A DNA stretch of 64,000 bases from JBFWUW01 sp050247075. Lineage in GTDB: Bacteria > Planctomycetota > Planctomycetia > Pirellulales > JBFWUW01. The notes beneath the pieces are model-generated. The model had not been told where the DNA came from. It saw only the letters and a list, made by a program, of their open reading frames with translations, and made no database searches. Within the stretch, counting starts at the first letter, position 1; the number at the start of each line of letters is the position of its first letter. A program made the translations under genes and the position numbers. Shown piece by piece: positions 50,556 to 58,311 of this stretch. Where the stretch lies: the NCBI GenBank assembly GCA_050247075.1, contig JBFWUW010000016.1, positions 1 through 64,000 on the forward strand, in the 5' to 3' direction.

Positions 50556-51977
50556 TTAGCCAAAAATATCCAACAACGGCTGCCCGTTGTCGGTTAGCGG
50601 CACGGGCCGGCCTTGCGGGTCCATCAAACGCAACTCTGGATCAATCCCCAAGGCATGGAACACCGTGGCCGAAAGGTCCGCCGGGCTGATCGGCCTATCG
50701 ACCGGATATGCGGCGTCTTTGTCGGTCTTGCCGTAGGTGATGCCGCCGCGGACGCCCGCCCCGGCCACCACCGCCGGAAACGTATACGACCAATGCCCGC
50801 GGCCCCCTTGGGCGTTGCATTGCGGCGTACGGCCAATCTCACTGATGAACATGACCAGCGTTTCGTCCAGCAGGCCGCGCTGCGATAAATCCTCCAGCAA
50901 TGCAGAGAGCGTCTGGTCCAACGCGGGCATCAGGAACTGGTGCAGGTCGTTGCTATGGATGTGCGAATCCCAACTGTAGCCGTCCGGGGCTTCCCACTGA
51001 ACCGTGACGAAGCGGGCACCCGCCTCAATCATGCGGCGGCCGACCAGGCACGACTGCCCAAACAGGTGCCGGCCAAAGCGGTCGCGGGTTTGCGGCGCTT
51101 CGCGACGGACATCGAGCGCATCGCGGATTTTGCTGGAATTGGCCAGCGTGAAGGCCCGTTCGCGAATCTTGTCGTACGTCCCCACGACGGGCCGCGACTC
51201 AAACTCGCGGCGCTGCTGGTCGAACTGCTCGACCAGCCGGCGGCGGCGGTCGAGCCGGTCCAACGTCATTTCGGGCTGCATGGCCAACCCTTGAATGTTG
51301 AGGTTGAACTCCTCGTCCGTCACCTCACGAAAATACGGGTTGTCTTGCTTGTCGCGGCGGCGATAGTCGGTGGCCAGCGGGTTGTACGCCCGGCCGAGCC
51401 AACCGGCATATTGCCCGGCGTAGTCGTAGCCTTGCAAATGGCCCAGCGGCGTCGGCAGATAGACATAACTGGGCATATCGCGGCGGTCGCCACCCGGCGC
51501 GTGCTGATCGACGAATTCCACGATGGAACCCATCGCCGGCCAGTCCTGGTCAGTGGCGTTGAATACGGTGGCGGGCAAGTGCCATGGCCGGCCAGTCTTG
51601 ATCCAGTGGCAGGCGTGGTGGTTGTTGTGAGAGTGATTCAAGGTCCGCAGCACGGCGAACTGGTCAGACATGGCGGCCAACCGCGGCATGTGCTCGCAAA
51701 TTTGCAGATCGGGCGTGCGACAGGCGATGGGCTTGAACGGCCCGCGGATCAGGTCCGGGGCGTCGGGCTTCATGTCGAACGTCTCGTGCTGGCTTGGCCC
51801 GCCGTAGACATACAGAAACAACACCGACTTGGCCTTTTGCCGCGATGGGGCCGCCATAGCTTCCGCCGCCAGCACGTTGGCCAGCGACACCCCCAGCAAC
51901 CCGGTGCCGGCTTGCAGCATCTCGCGGCGCGACACGCCGCTACACGCCCGCTGCGCTCGACCTAGTACGGTCAACAT
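50556..51977 (-). CDS. DUF1501 protein (second copy)
   Basis: A 473-residue DUF1501 protein. Start ATG 51977 is preferred because GAGGAG lies eight bases upstream; the leader is Tat-type (GVSRREMLQAGTGLLGVSLANVLA). Motifs: SVLFLYVYGGPSQHETFDMKPDAP, NHSHNNHHACHWIKTG, and VMFISEIGRTPQCNAQGGRGHW. As with the first DUF1501 gene there is no DUF1549/DUF1553 partner next to it. Instead it is followed by the GYF_2/vWA gene. The function is unknown; an exported enzyme of the alkaline phosphatase superfamily is likely from fold. Confidence 0.9.
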   Translation of the reverse strand: MLTVLGRAQRACSGVSRREMLQAGTGLLGVSLANVLAAEAMAAPSRQKAKSVLFLYVYGGPSQHETFDMKPDAPDLIRGPFKPIACRTPDLQICEHMPRLAAMSDQFAVLRTLNHSHNNHHACHWIKTGRPWHLPATVFNATDQDWPAMGSIVEFVDQHAPGGDRRDMPSYVYLPTPLGHLQGYDYAGQYAGWLGRAYNPLATDYRRRDKQDNPYFREVTDEEFNLNIQGLAMQPEMTLDRLDRRRRLVEQFDQQRREFESRPVVGTYDKIRERAFTLANSSKIRDALDVRREAPQTRDRFGRHLFGQSCLVGRRMIEAGARFVTVQWEAPDGYSWDSHIHSNDLHQFLMPALDQTLSALLEDLSQRGLLDETLVMFISEIGRTPQCNAQGGRGHWSYTFPAVVAGAGVRGGITYGKTDKDAAYPVDRPISPADLSATVFHALGIDPELRLMDPQGRPVPLTDNGQPLLDIFG

Positions 51978-52102
51978 ACCAAGGCTCCTCAAGACTGGCT
52001 GATGCTAAGCTTATCGTGAAGGCTGCTGAGTTCACCGATCCATGTGAGCTTATTCTAGCCCTTATCGGGGGTTGATGCTACAGAGTTGTGGATTGGTAGG
52101 CT

Positions 52103-52135
52103 GTCAGCCGTCAGCTCGGGGAAGCTATGCGGCTA
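52103..52135. repeat. Heptad pair and partial ACGTAGCC hairpin
   Basis: Two GTCAGCC/GTCAGCT heptads (52103-52116) are followed at 52123-52135 by ATGCGGCTACGTG, half of the 60254-60289 palindrome. On the minus strand, this half supplies the TAG stop (52133-52135) of the MOSC gene. Confidence 0.5.
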
Positions 52136-52585
52136 CGTGATCAGAACGACATCATCACCCACGGCGATGCGTCCACCTTGTATGACCCTGCCGTGTACGC
52201 CGCCGCGGCAGTTGGGGGTGAGTGCTGCCTTCAAGCCGTAATGAGCCCGGTCCATGACCATGCAGGGGTCGGTCTCTCCTTCGATCCGCAGGACCGCTTC
52301 GCCCAATCGCAGCGTGCCGCCAATGGCCGCCGCCAAGTCAATCCCCTGCACCAACAGATTGGCCCGCCGCGTTTGCCAGGGGAGTTCCACGCCCAGTTCA
52401 GCAGTTGCGTCAGCCCAACGCTCTCGCGAAAGGAGCGTGATACCACGCTCGGGCGAAACATGGCCGTCCCCTTCCAGCCCTTTGTCGGGCACGGCCACGG
52501 CAGAAGGGACTTCTCGCATAGGGCCGCGCTGTGGCGAGCGGAGGGCAATTGCCAGAATGCGGGCGGAGCTATCGTGTTCGATCAT
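52133..52585 (-). CDS. MOSC-domain protein
   Basis: A 150-residue protein with a MOSC fold, related to the C-terminal domain of molybdenum cofactor sulfurase and YiiM. It shows ARILAIALRSPQRGPMREV, GLEGDGHVSPERGITLLSRE, LPWQTRRANLLVQGIDLAAAIGGTLRLGEAVLRI, and NCRGGVHGRVIQGGRIAVGD. The usual conserved Cys of MOSC proteins is probably the one in DPCMVMDRAHYGL or NCRGG. Its role may be sulfur or molybdenum-cofactor handling. The stop codon lies in a dispersed repeat. Confidence 0.85.
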   Translation of the reverse strand: MIEHDSSARILAIALRSPQRGPMREVPSAVAVPDKGLEGDGHVSPERGITLLSRERWADATAELGVELPWQTRRANLLVQGIDLAAAIGGTLRLGEAVLRIEGETDPCMVMDRAHYGLKAALTPNCRGGVHGRVIQGGRIAVGDDVVLIT

Positions 52586-52662
52586 GGGGCCGTGACGGGC
52601 GAATCGGTATGGGAATACCCATCAACGATTCTAGCCGCCACGGACGCCGTCAAATAGCCCGG

Positions 52663-54504
52663 TTACAGTTGCACCTTGGCCTCATCATCGACCTGGACGC
52701 CGCTGCCATTGCGGCCAGGGCCTGCCTGGCCGTCGAGATCCTTGACCTTCTTGCGAGTGGCCATCGGGTGGCTCGACAATGGCTTGTGCCCTTCCAGGCC
52801 GACGACCTCCAACTTGCGGCCGTCGTTGGCGAGTTCACGCTGCAACTGCGCCAATTTCTCCATCACGGTATGGTCGACCAGATGGGCTTGCGACAGATCG
52901 ACCACCACGTCCTTCTTGGAATCAATCGACTCCAGTTGCCGCTTGAAGGGGATCCAACTGCTGAAAATGGCCGAATCGCGCACCGCAATGCGGATCACCC
53001 GATCGTTGCTGTCGTCAATATCGACCGGCTGCGAAAACAACTCGCGGGGCGACACGCCATTGACCAGATGGATTAGAAACTTCATGGCAATGCCCGCCGC
53101 CACGCCTATCAGCAGATCGGTCAGCAACACGGTAATCAGCGTGGTGAGAAAGATCACCAACTGCTCTTTGCCAATGTTCCAGGTGTGGGCAAATTCCTTG
53201 GGAGAAGCCAGCCGGAAGCCGGTGAAAACCAGCATGGCCCCCAAGGCGGCCAGCGGAATACGATGGATCAAACCGGGCACCAGCACCACGAAAGCCAACA
53301 AGAACAACGCATGAAAGCAATTGGCGAACCGCGTGCGGGCACCGTTGTTGATGTTGGCCGAACTGCGGACGATCTCGGAGATCATCGGCAGCGCACCAAC
53401 GCAGGCACAGAGGGTATTGCCAGCGCCCGTGGCCAATAGATCCTTGTTCATATTGGACTTCCGCTGCCAAGGATCGAGCAGATCGACCGCCTTGGCCGAG
53501 AGAACACTTTCCAAGCTGCCGACCAGGCTGAACAGGACGATGTACCAAATGCCGGTTGTCGTCGTGACTCCTTGAAACATGGGATAGACGACCGCCGAGG
53601 CCAGGTCCTTGGGCACGTCGACCAAGAACTTGGGGCCGATGCTGTATTTGGCGTGATTGAACTCATAGACGTGTTCATCGGCCAGGTCGAAATAAGCCGC
53701 CAACGGCATGGCCACCAGCAACACCAACATGGGGGCGGGAATCCGCTTGACATACTTGTTCTTGATGAACGGCAGCCCGAACATGATGATCAGACTGATG
53801 ATGCCGATACAGGCAATCTCGGGGTTCATCCCCATGATGCCTTCGGGGATTTTGGCAATGAGTGTCAGCGGCTTAAGGCTGGTACTCACCGGCGAGCCAA
53901 TTACCGGATGAATTTGTTTGCTGAAGATAATCACGCCAATCGCCGCCAACATGCCATGGACGGTTGAAGTCGGAAAAAACTCGCTCAACACGCCCGTCCG
54001 CATCAAGGCGAACACAACCTGGACCAGGCCCGCGATCACCGCCACGCCCAACGATAGCCGATAAGCCAGCCGTCGCTTGGCGGTTTTCTCCAACCGGGTG
54101 GCGGCATCCTCCGGGCTTTCCTTGGCTTCCGCGCTGGCGGCGGCGGAGGAATCGGCAACCAAGGTTTTCACCTCGGCCAACTGTGTGGGAAAGGCCCCCT
54201 TTTCGATATCCTTTTCAAACGCCAGCACGCTCCCCAGGACAATCACGATCATGCCCGCCGCGGGGCCTTTGATGGTCAGTTGCGAGTTGCTCAGGAACGT
54301 GGCCACGATGCCGCCGATGATGGCGGTCATAATGCCGCCGATGGGCGGGTAACCGCTGGCGTTGGCAATCGCCAGGCAAAGCGGCAAGGCGATCAGAAAG
54401 ACCAGAAAGCCCGACAGCAGATCAGCCTTCCAGTTCTTTTTGAGACCGGCAAGACTGGGGTCGGGCGTGTCGCCTCGGACCTCAACGGCTCTTGGTTCGC
54501 TCAT
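52663..54504 (-). CDS. SulP-family anion transporter with STAS domain
   Basis: A 613-residue transporter of the SulP family (sulfate or bicarbonate). Ten or more membrane segments begin with DLLSGFLVFLIALPLCLAIANASGYPPIGG; LTIKGPAAGMIVIVLGSVLAF and FSLVGSLESVLSAKAVDLLDPWQRKSNMNKDLLATGAGN are family motifs. An extra charged loop (about 97-146) separates two membrane segments. The C-terminal STAS domain is VVVDLSQAHLVDHTVMEKLAQL. The substrate cannot be read. It is divergent from the livK promoter region. Confidence 0.9.
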   Translation of the reverse strand: MSEPRAVEVRGDTPDPSLAGLKKNWKADLLSGFLVFLIALPLCLAIANASGYPPIGGIMTAIIGGIVATFLSNSQLTIKGPAAGMIVIVLGSVLAFEKDIEKGAFPTQLAEVKTLVADSSAAASAEAKESPEDAATRLEKTAKRRLAYRLSLGVAVIAGLVQVVFALMRTGVLSEFFPTSTVHGMLAAIGVIIFSKQIHPVIGSPVSTSLKPLTLIAKIPEGIMGMNPEIACIGIISLIIMFGLPFIKNKYVKRIPAPMLVLLVAMPLAAYFDLADEHVYEFNHAKYSIGPKFLVDVPKDLASAVVYPMFQGVTTTTGIWYIVLFSLVGSLESVLSAKAVDLLDPWQRKSNMNKDLLATGAGNTLCACVGALPMISEIVRSSANINNGARTRFANCFHALFLLAFVVLVPGLIHRIPLAALGAMLVFTGFRLASPKEFAHTWNIGKEQLVIFLTTLITVLLTDLLIGVAAGIAMKFLIHLVNGVSPRELFSQPVDIDDSNDRVIRIAVRDSAIFSSWIPFKRQLESIDSKKDVVVDLSQAHLVDHTVMEKLAQLQRELANDGRKLEVVGLEGHKPLSSHPMATRKKVKDLDGQAGPGRNGSGVQVDDEAKVQL

Positions 54505-54786
54505 GCTGCGTCTGGCTCAAACGAGAACAGCGTTGATTGGAAAGCAGCGAATTGCCAGTAAATGGCAGGCTATTTACCTCGCCGCGGTGATAAATCGCTC
54601 CGCCGAACCTTGCGCACAAGCCCGCGAATCTTCATGCGTCGCATGGATTAACCATGTTCGGAGTATCGTCGCGTCGGCGGCAGCCAACAAGCCGGAGAAT
54701 GGTTACAAATCTGTAACAGGAAATGTCGAGGTTGCGCTTAAAAACCAATGTGCCAAGTCCGCGCACAACCACACCGCATGGACTCA

Positions 54787-54814
54787 GCCTTTCGCCTTTA
54801 GCCTTTCGACTTTG
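54787..54814. repeat. 7-bp repeats, GCCTTTC type, upstream of livK
   Basis: Four heptads: GCCTTTC, GCCTTTA, GCCTTTC and a diverged GACTTTG, ending one base before the livK -35 box. A second set lies at 56249-56269 and a third at 29534-29561. Confidence 0.6.
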
Positions 54815-54815
54815 A

Positions 54816-54844
54816 TTGACCTTCCCGCCTCCGTTCCCTAGAAT
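54816..54844 (+). promoter_or_regulatory. Promoter of the liv genes
   Basis: TTGACC (54816-54821), 17-base spacer, TAGAAT (54839-54844), each five of six matches to sigma70 boxes. Transcription would start near 54851, about 43 bases before ATG 54894. Confidence 0.6.
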
Positions 54845-54893
54845 CGCGCCGGAGGGTGGGCAGTAACTGTTGATCTGATGAGGAGTTGCCGCC

Positions 54894-56219
54894 ATGAAGG
54901 TTTTTCCGATCGGTGCCGCGCTGTTGGCCGGGCTAACGCTCGCCGTATCCTTGCTGGGCTGCAACGGAGGAGGGGGCGGAAGCGATCCTAACCTCGTTCG
55001 GATCGTTTCCAGTCTGCCCCGGACGGGCAGCGCCAAACAGCAGACCGATACCATCGTCAACGGCATCAAGATGGCGTTGGAGGAAGTCGATTACAAAGCG
55101 GGCGAATTCAAGATTGAGTATCTTGACCTGGACGACGCCACCGCCTCGGCCGGCCAATGGACCGCCGAGCAAGAACGAGCCAACGCCAGCAAGGCGGCCC
55201 GCGACCCGAGCATTCTGGTCTACATCGGCACGTACAATTCGGGGGCGGCCAAGATCGCCATTCCCATCTTGAACCAAGCCGGCCTGTTGATGATTAGCCC
55301 CGCCAATACGGCCGTGGGCCTGACCAAACCGAGCATGGGTGAGCCGGGCGAACCGGAAATCTATCGCAAGAACGGCATTACCTACGTGCGCGTGGTCCCC
55401 ACCGATGACCTGCAAGGAACGCTGGCGGCGGAATGGGCCAAGGATATGGGAGTCAAAAAGGTCTATGTGTTGGACGACAAGGAATTCTATGGCCGGGGTA
55501 TCGCCGTGCTGTTCGCGGCCCGCTGCCGCGAGATCGGCATCGAGGTCTTGGACCATCAAAGCATCGATGCCAAAGCCTTGGAATTCAAATCGCTGATGAC
55601 AACGATCAAGGCGTCCGATCCCGATTTGGTCTATTTCGGTGGTACGACCCAAAGCAAGGGGGGCCAGATTGCCAAGGATCTCGTCGATTCCGGCATGGAC
55701 GCCAAATTGATGGTGCCCGATGGCTGCATGGAAGAAGCCTTTATCACCTCGGCCGGCGCGAAGAATCTCAACGGCCGCTGCTACGTCACCTTTGGCGGCA
55801 CGCCCCCCGACCAACTGACGGGCAAGGGTGCCGATTTCGTCAAACGCTACGTTGAAAAACATGGAAAGCAGCCCGAGGCGTATGCCATCTACGGCTACGA
55901 GTCAGCCAAGGTGGCGTTGGAGTCGATCCGCCGTGCCGGCAAGAAGGACCGCGCGGCGGTGGTCGATGCCTGCTTGAAGATCAAGGATTTTCCCGGCGCG
56001 CTAGGAACCTGGTCGTTCGACAGCAACGGCGACACGACCCTCAAGGTGCTCAGCGGCAACATCGTCAAGAATGGCAAGTTTGAGTTCGTCCGCCCACTTG
56101 TGGATGCCTCGGTCGATTCCGACAACATCTCCGCCAACGTGGAACAACCCGACACCGACACATCCACCGACGATGCGGATGAAGAGGAAAATGCCGAGGA
56201 CAGCGGCAAAGGTAGATAG
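54894..56219 (+). CDS. livK: Branched-chain amino acid ABC transporter, substrate-binding lipoprotein
   Basis: A 441-residue periplasmic-binding-type lipoprotein: the leader ends LAVSLLGC (C23), so it is membrane-tethered. The family-6 binding fold shows VRIVSSLPRTGSAKQQTDTIVNGIKMALEEV, VYIGTYNSGAAKIAIPILNQAG and YVLDDKEFYGRGIAVLF; the binding of leucine-like amino acids is inferred from family and operon. A disordered acidic tail (DTDTSTDDADEEEN...) is unusual. AGGAG lies upstream of ATG 54894. It leads the livKHMG run. Confidence 0.88.
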   Translation: MKVFPIGAALLAGLTLAVSLLGCNGGGGGSDPNLVRIVSSLPRTGSAKQQTDTIVNGIKMALEEVDYKAGEFKIEYLDLDDATASAGQWTAEQERANASKAARDPSILVYIGTYNSGAAKIAIPILNQAGLLMISPANTAVGLTKPSMGEPGEPEIYRKNGITYVRVVPTDDLQGTLAAEWAKDMGVKKVYVLDDKEFYGRGIAVLFAARCREIGIEVLDHQSIDAKALEFKSLMTTIKASDPDLVYFGGTTQSKGGQIAKDLVDSGMDAKLMVPDGCMEEAFITSAGAKNLNGRCYVTFGGTPPDQLTGKGADFVKRYVEKHGKQPEAYAIYGYESAKVALESIRRAGKKDRAAVVDACLKIKDFPGALGTWSFDSNGDTTLKVLSGNIVKNGKFEFVRPLVDASVDSDNISANVEQPDTDTSTDDADEEENAEDSGKGR

Positions 56220-56248
56220 CCCGCGAATCTATCGGACTTTATCCTTCC

Positions 56249-56269
56249 GCCTTTCGCCTTCAGCCTTTC
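56249..56269. repeat. 7-bp repeats, GCCTTTC type, between livK and livH
   Basis: Three heptads GCCTTTC, GCCTTCA, GCCTTTC, ending 12 bases before ATG 56282. It is the same type of array as at 54787-54814. Confidence 0.6.
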
Positions 56270-56281
56270 TCCCTTTCCTCC

Positions 56282-57229
56282 ATGCTTTTCGCTGCCGCTA
56301 GCGCCACCGCCAGCCAGACCTTTGTGCAGCACTGCCTGACGGGGCTGACGATCGGGTCGTTGATAGCCCTGATTGCCTTGGGCTACACGATGGTCTACGG
56401 CATCATCGGGCTGATTAACTTTGCCCACGGTGACTTGTTTATGTTGGGGTCGTTTCTGGCCCTGACGCTGGTCGGCTGGATGGGGCTGGATCAGGAAAAT
56501 ATCTCTGCCCCCACGCTGGTCCTGGGGATATTGGGACTGCTGGTGGCTTCAACCGTTTTCTGCGGCACGCTGAATGTGGCGGTTGATCGGGTCGTTTATC
56601 GGCCGTTGCGGAACGCACCCAAGCTGGCCCCTTTGGTTTCGGCGTTGGGCGTGTCGTTTGTATTCATGAACATTGGCCAGTTGTGGGGCGGTGTGGCCGA
56701 CCGCAACTTTCCGGCCCTGGTGGCCGACCGCAATCTGCTGGGTGCCTCCGCCATTCACTTCGGCGTCAAGGACTTGCTGGTGATGCTGATCACCATTCCG
56801 CTGATGGCCGCCCTGACCCTCTTCGTGCGGTACACCAAGATGGGCACGGCCATGCGGGCCACCGAACAGAACCCCGTCGCTGCGCAACTCATGGGGATCA
56901 ACGTCGATCGGGTGATTGCCGTGACGTTTGCCATTGGGGGCGGACTGGCCGGTTCCGCCAGCGTGGTCTACGGCCTGTATATCAAGACCATTAGCTGGGA
57001 TGTCGGCTTTCGTAACGGCTTGTATGCCTTTACCGCGGCGGTGCTGGGTGGCATCGGCAATATCCCCGGCGCGGTGCTGGGTGGCCTGTTAATCGGCCTG
57101 ATCCGCTCGCTGGGCAGCGGCTACCTGGGCGAGCGTTGGACCAGCGCGCTGATCTTTGCCATCTTGATTGTGATTCTGGTCTTTCGCCCCGCGGGGCTCC
57201 TCGGTGCGCGCACGAGGGACAAGGTATGA
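56282..57229 (+). CDS. livH: Branched-chain amino acid ABC transporter, permease LivH
   Basis: A 315-residue inner-membrane permease with about eight helices. VQHCLTGLTIGSLIALIALGYTMVYGIIGLINFAHGDLFMLG is the LivH start, and GVSFVFMNIGQLWGG, MRATEQNPVAAQLMGINVDRVIAVTFAIGGGLAGSASV, YAFTAAVLGGIGNIPGAVLGGLLIG are conserved. The EAA-like loop is present. It ends in an ATGA overlap with livM (57226-57229). Function: channel for branched-chain amino acid or related amides, from family. Confidence 0.92.
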   Translation: MLFAAASATASQTFVQHCLTGLTIGSLIALIALGYTMVYGIIGLINFAHGDLFMLGSFLALTLVGWMGLDQENISAPTLVLGILGLLVASTVFCGTLNVAVDRVVYRPLRNAPKLAPLVSALGVSFVFMNIGQLWGGVADRNFPALVADRNLLGASAIHFGVKDLLVMLITIPLMAALTLFVRYTKMGTAMRATEQNPVAAQLMGINVDRVIAVTFAIGGGLAGSASVVYGLYIKTISWDVGFRNGLYAFTAAVLGGIGNIPGAVLGGLLIGLIRSLGSGYLGERWTSALIFAILIVILVFRPAGLLGARTRDKV

Positions 57230-58302
57230 ATGTCCCCTGGCGACGCTGGCTACGGTTGGAATGGATCACGCTGGGCGTGCTGTTATTGTTGCCGTTGTTG
57301 GTACCCCCCAATCGGCAGAGCAATTTCCCAGGATACGGCACGCTGGTCGATATTGCCTCGCGGGCACCCGAGATTTTCATCTTCGCCATTTTGGCGTTGG
57401 GCCTGCATGTGGTGGTCGGTTACGCCGGTTTGTTGCACTTGGGCATTGCCGCCTTCTTTGGCATCGGGGCCTATGTGACGGGTGTGCTGACCGTCCCCGC
57501 CTATCCATTTCAGGTCGGTTTTTTGCTGTCGTTGGCGGCTGCTACCGCCGCCGCTGGGCTGGCAGGTGTGGTACTGGGTGCGCCTACCTTGCGGCTGCGC
57601 GGCGACTACTTGGCGCTGGTCACGTTGGGATTTGGCGAAGTCGTCCGCTATTCGCTGCAAAATTTGGAGGAAATCACCGCCGGCACCCGTGCGTTGAATC
57701 CCATCCCACCCCCCCGGTTGCCGACCATGTTGGGTGTGACCGACGTCGATTGGGCCATCGACTACCGCTACTTCTATTTCCTGGCGCTGGGCTTTTTGGT
57801 GCTGATTGTTTGCTTGCTGCTCAATCTGGAAAAGTCACGATTGGGCCGCGCCTGGGAAGCACTCCGCGAGGACGAACTGGCCGCCACCTGCATGGGCATC
57901 GATGCCAGCCGCGTCAAGCTGTCGGCGTTTGCCGTGGGGGCGGCCATCGCCGGGCTCGCCGGCTGCCTGTACGCCACGCAGCAAACCTCCACTACGCAAC
58001 CCGACTCCTTCGATTTCAACCGCTCGATCGTCATTCTTTGCTGCCTGATTTTGGGTGGCTTGGGAAGCATTCGCGGTACGCTGTTGGGGACGTTTTTGCT
58101 CATCGGCTTCGACAACATCCTGACGCCGATGATTAGCTCTTGGATCCAGCAAAGCGGCTTCAATCCTTCTGGCAACCGTTGGCTGCTGTTCAGCAGTTGG
58201 CGGCTGATGCTGTTCGGCCTGGCATTGATTCTCACCATGCGCTTCCGGCCGGCCGGCCTACTGCCAGCGCAACGGGCCAAGGCAGAAGCCGCACAAAGCT
58301 AG
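57226..58302 (+). CDS. livM: Branched-chain amino acid ABC transporter, permease LivM
   Basis: A 358-residue inner-membrane permease. ATG 57226 overlaps the livH stop in ATGA. Characteristic parts: FIFAILALGLHVVVGYAGLLHLGIAAFFGIGAYVTG, TLRLRGDYLALVTLGFGEVVRYSLQNLEEITAGTRAL, WEALREDELAATCMGIDASRVKLSAFAVGAAIAGLAGCLYA, CCLILGGLGSIRGTLLG. It pairs with LivH to form the transmembrane channel. The LivG start is 10 bases after its stop. Confidence 0.92.
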   Translation: MNVPWRRWLRLEWITLGVLLLLPLLVPPNRQSNFPGYGTLVDIASRAPEIFIFAILALGLHVVVGYAGLLHLGIAAFFGIGAYVTGVLTVPAYPFQVGFLLSLAAATAAAGLAGVVLGAPTLRLRGDYLALVTLGFGEVVRYSLQNLEEITAGTRALNPIPPPRLPTMLGVTDVDWAIDYRYFYFLALGFLVLIVCLLLNLEKSRLGRAWEALREDELAATCMGIDASRVKLSAFAVGAAIAGLAGCLYATQQTSTTQPDSFDFNRSIVILCCLILGGLGSIRGTLLGTFLLIGFDNILTPMISSWIQQSGFNPSGNRWLLFSSWRLMLFGLALILTMRFRPAGLLPAQRAKAEAAQS

Positions 58303-58311
58303 AGGCCCCCC

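Larger units (their letters stand above)
54505..54893. other. Divergent intergenic region with heptads and livK promoter
   Basis: The 389 bases between SulP and livK hold the GCCTTTC heptads (54787-54814) and a promoter (54816-54844). The remaining sequence shows no clear gene. Confidence 0.5.
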
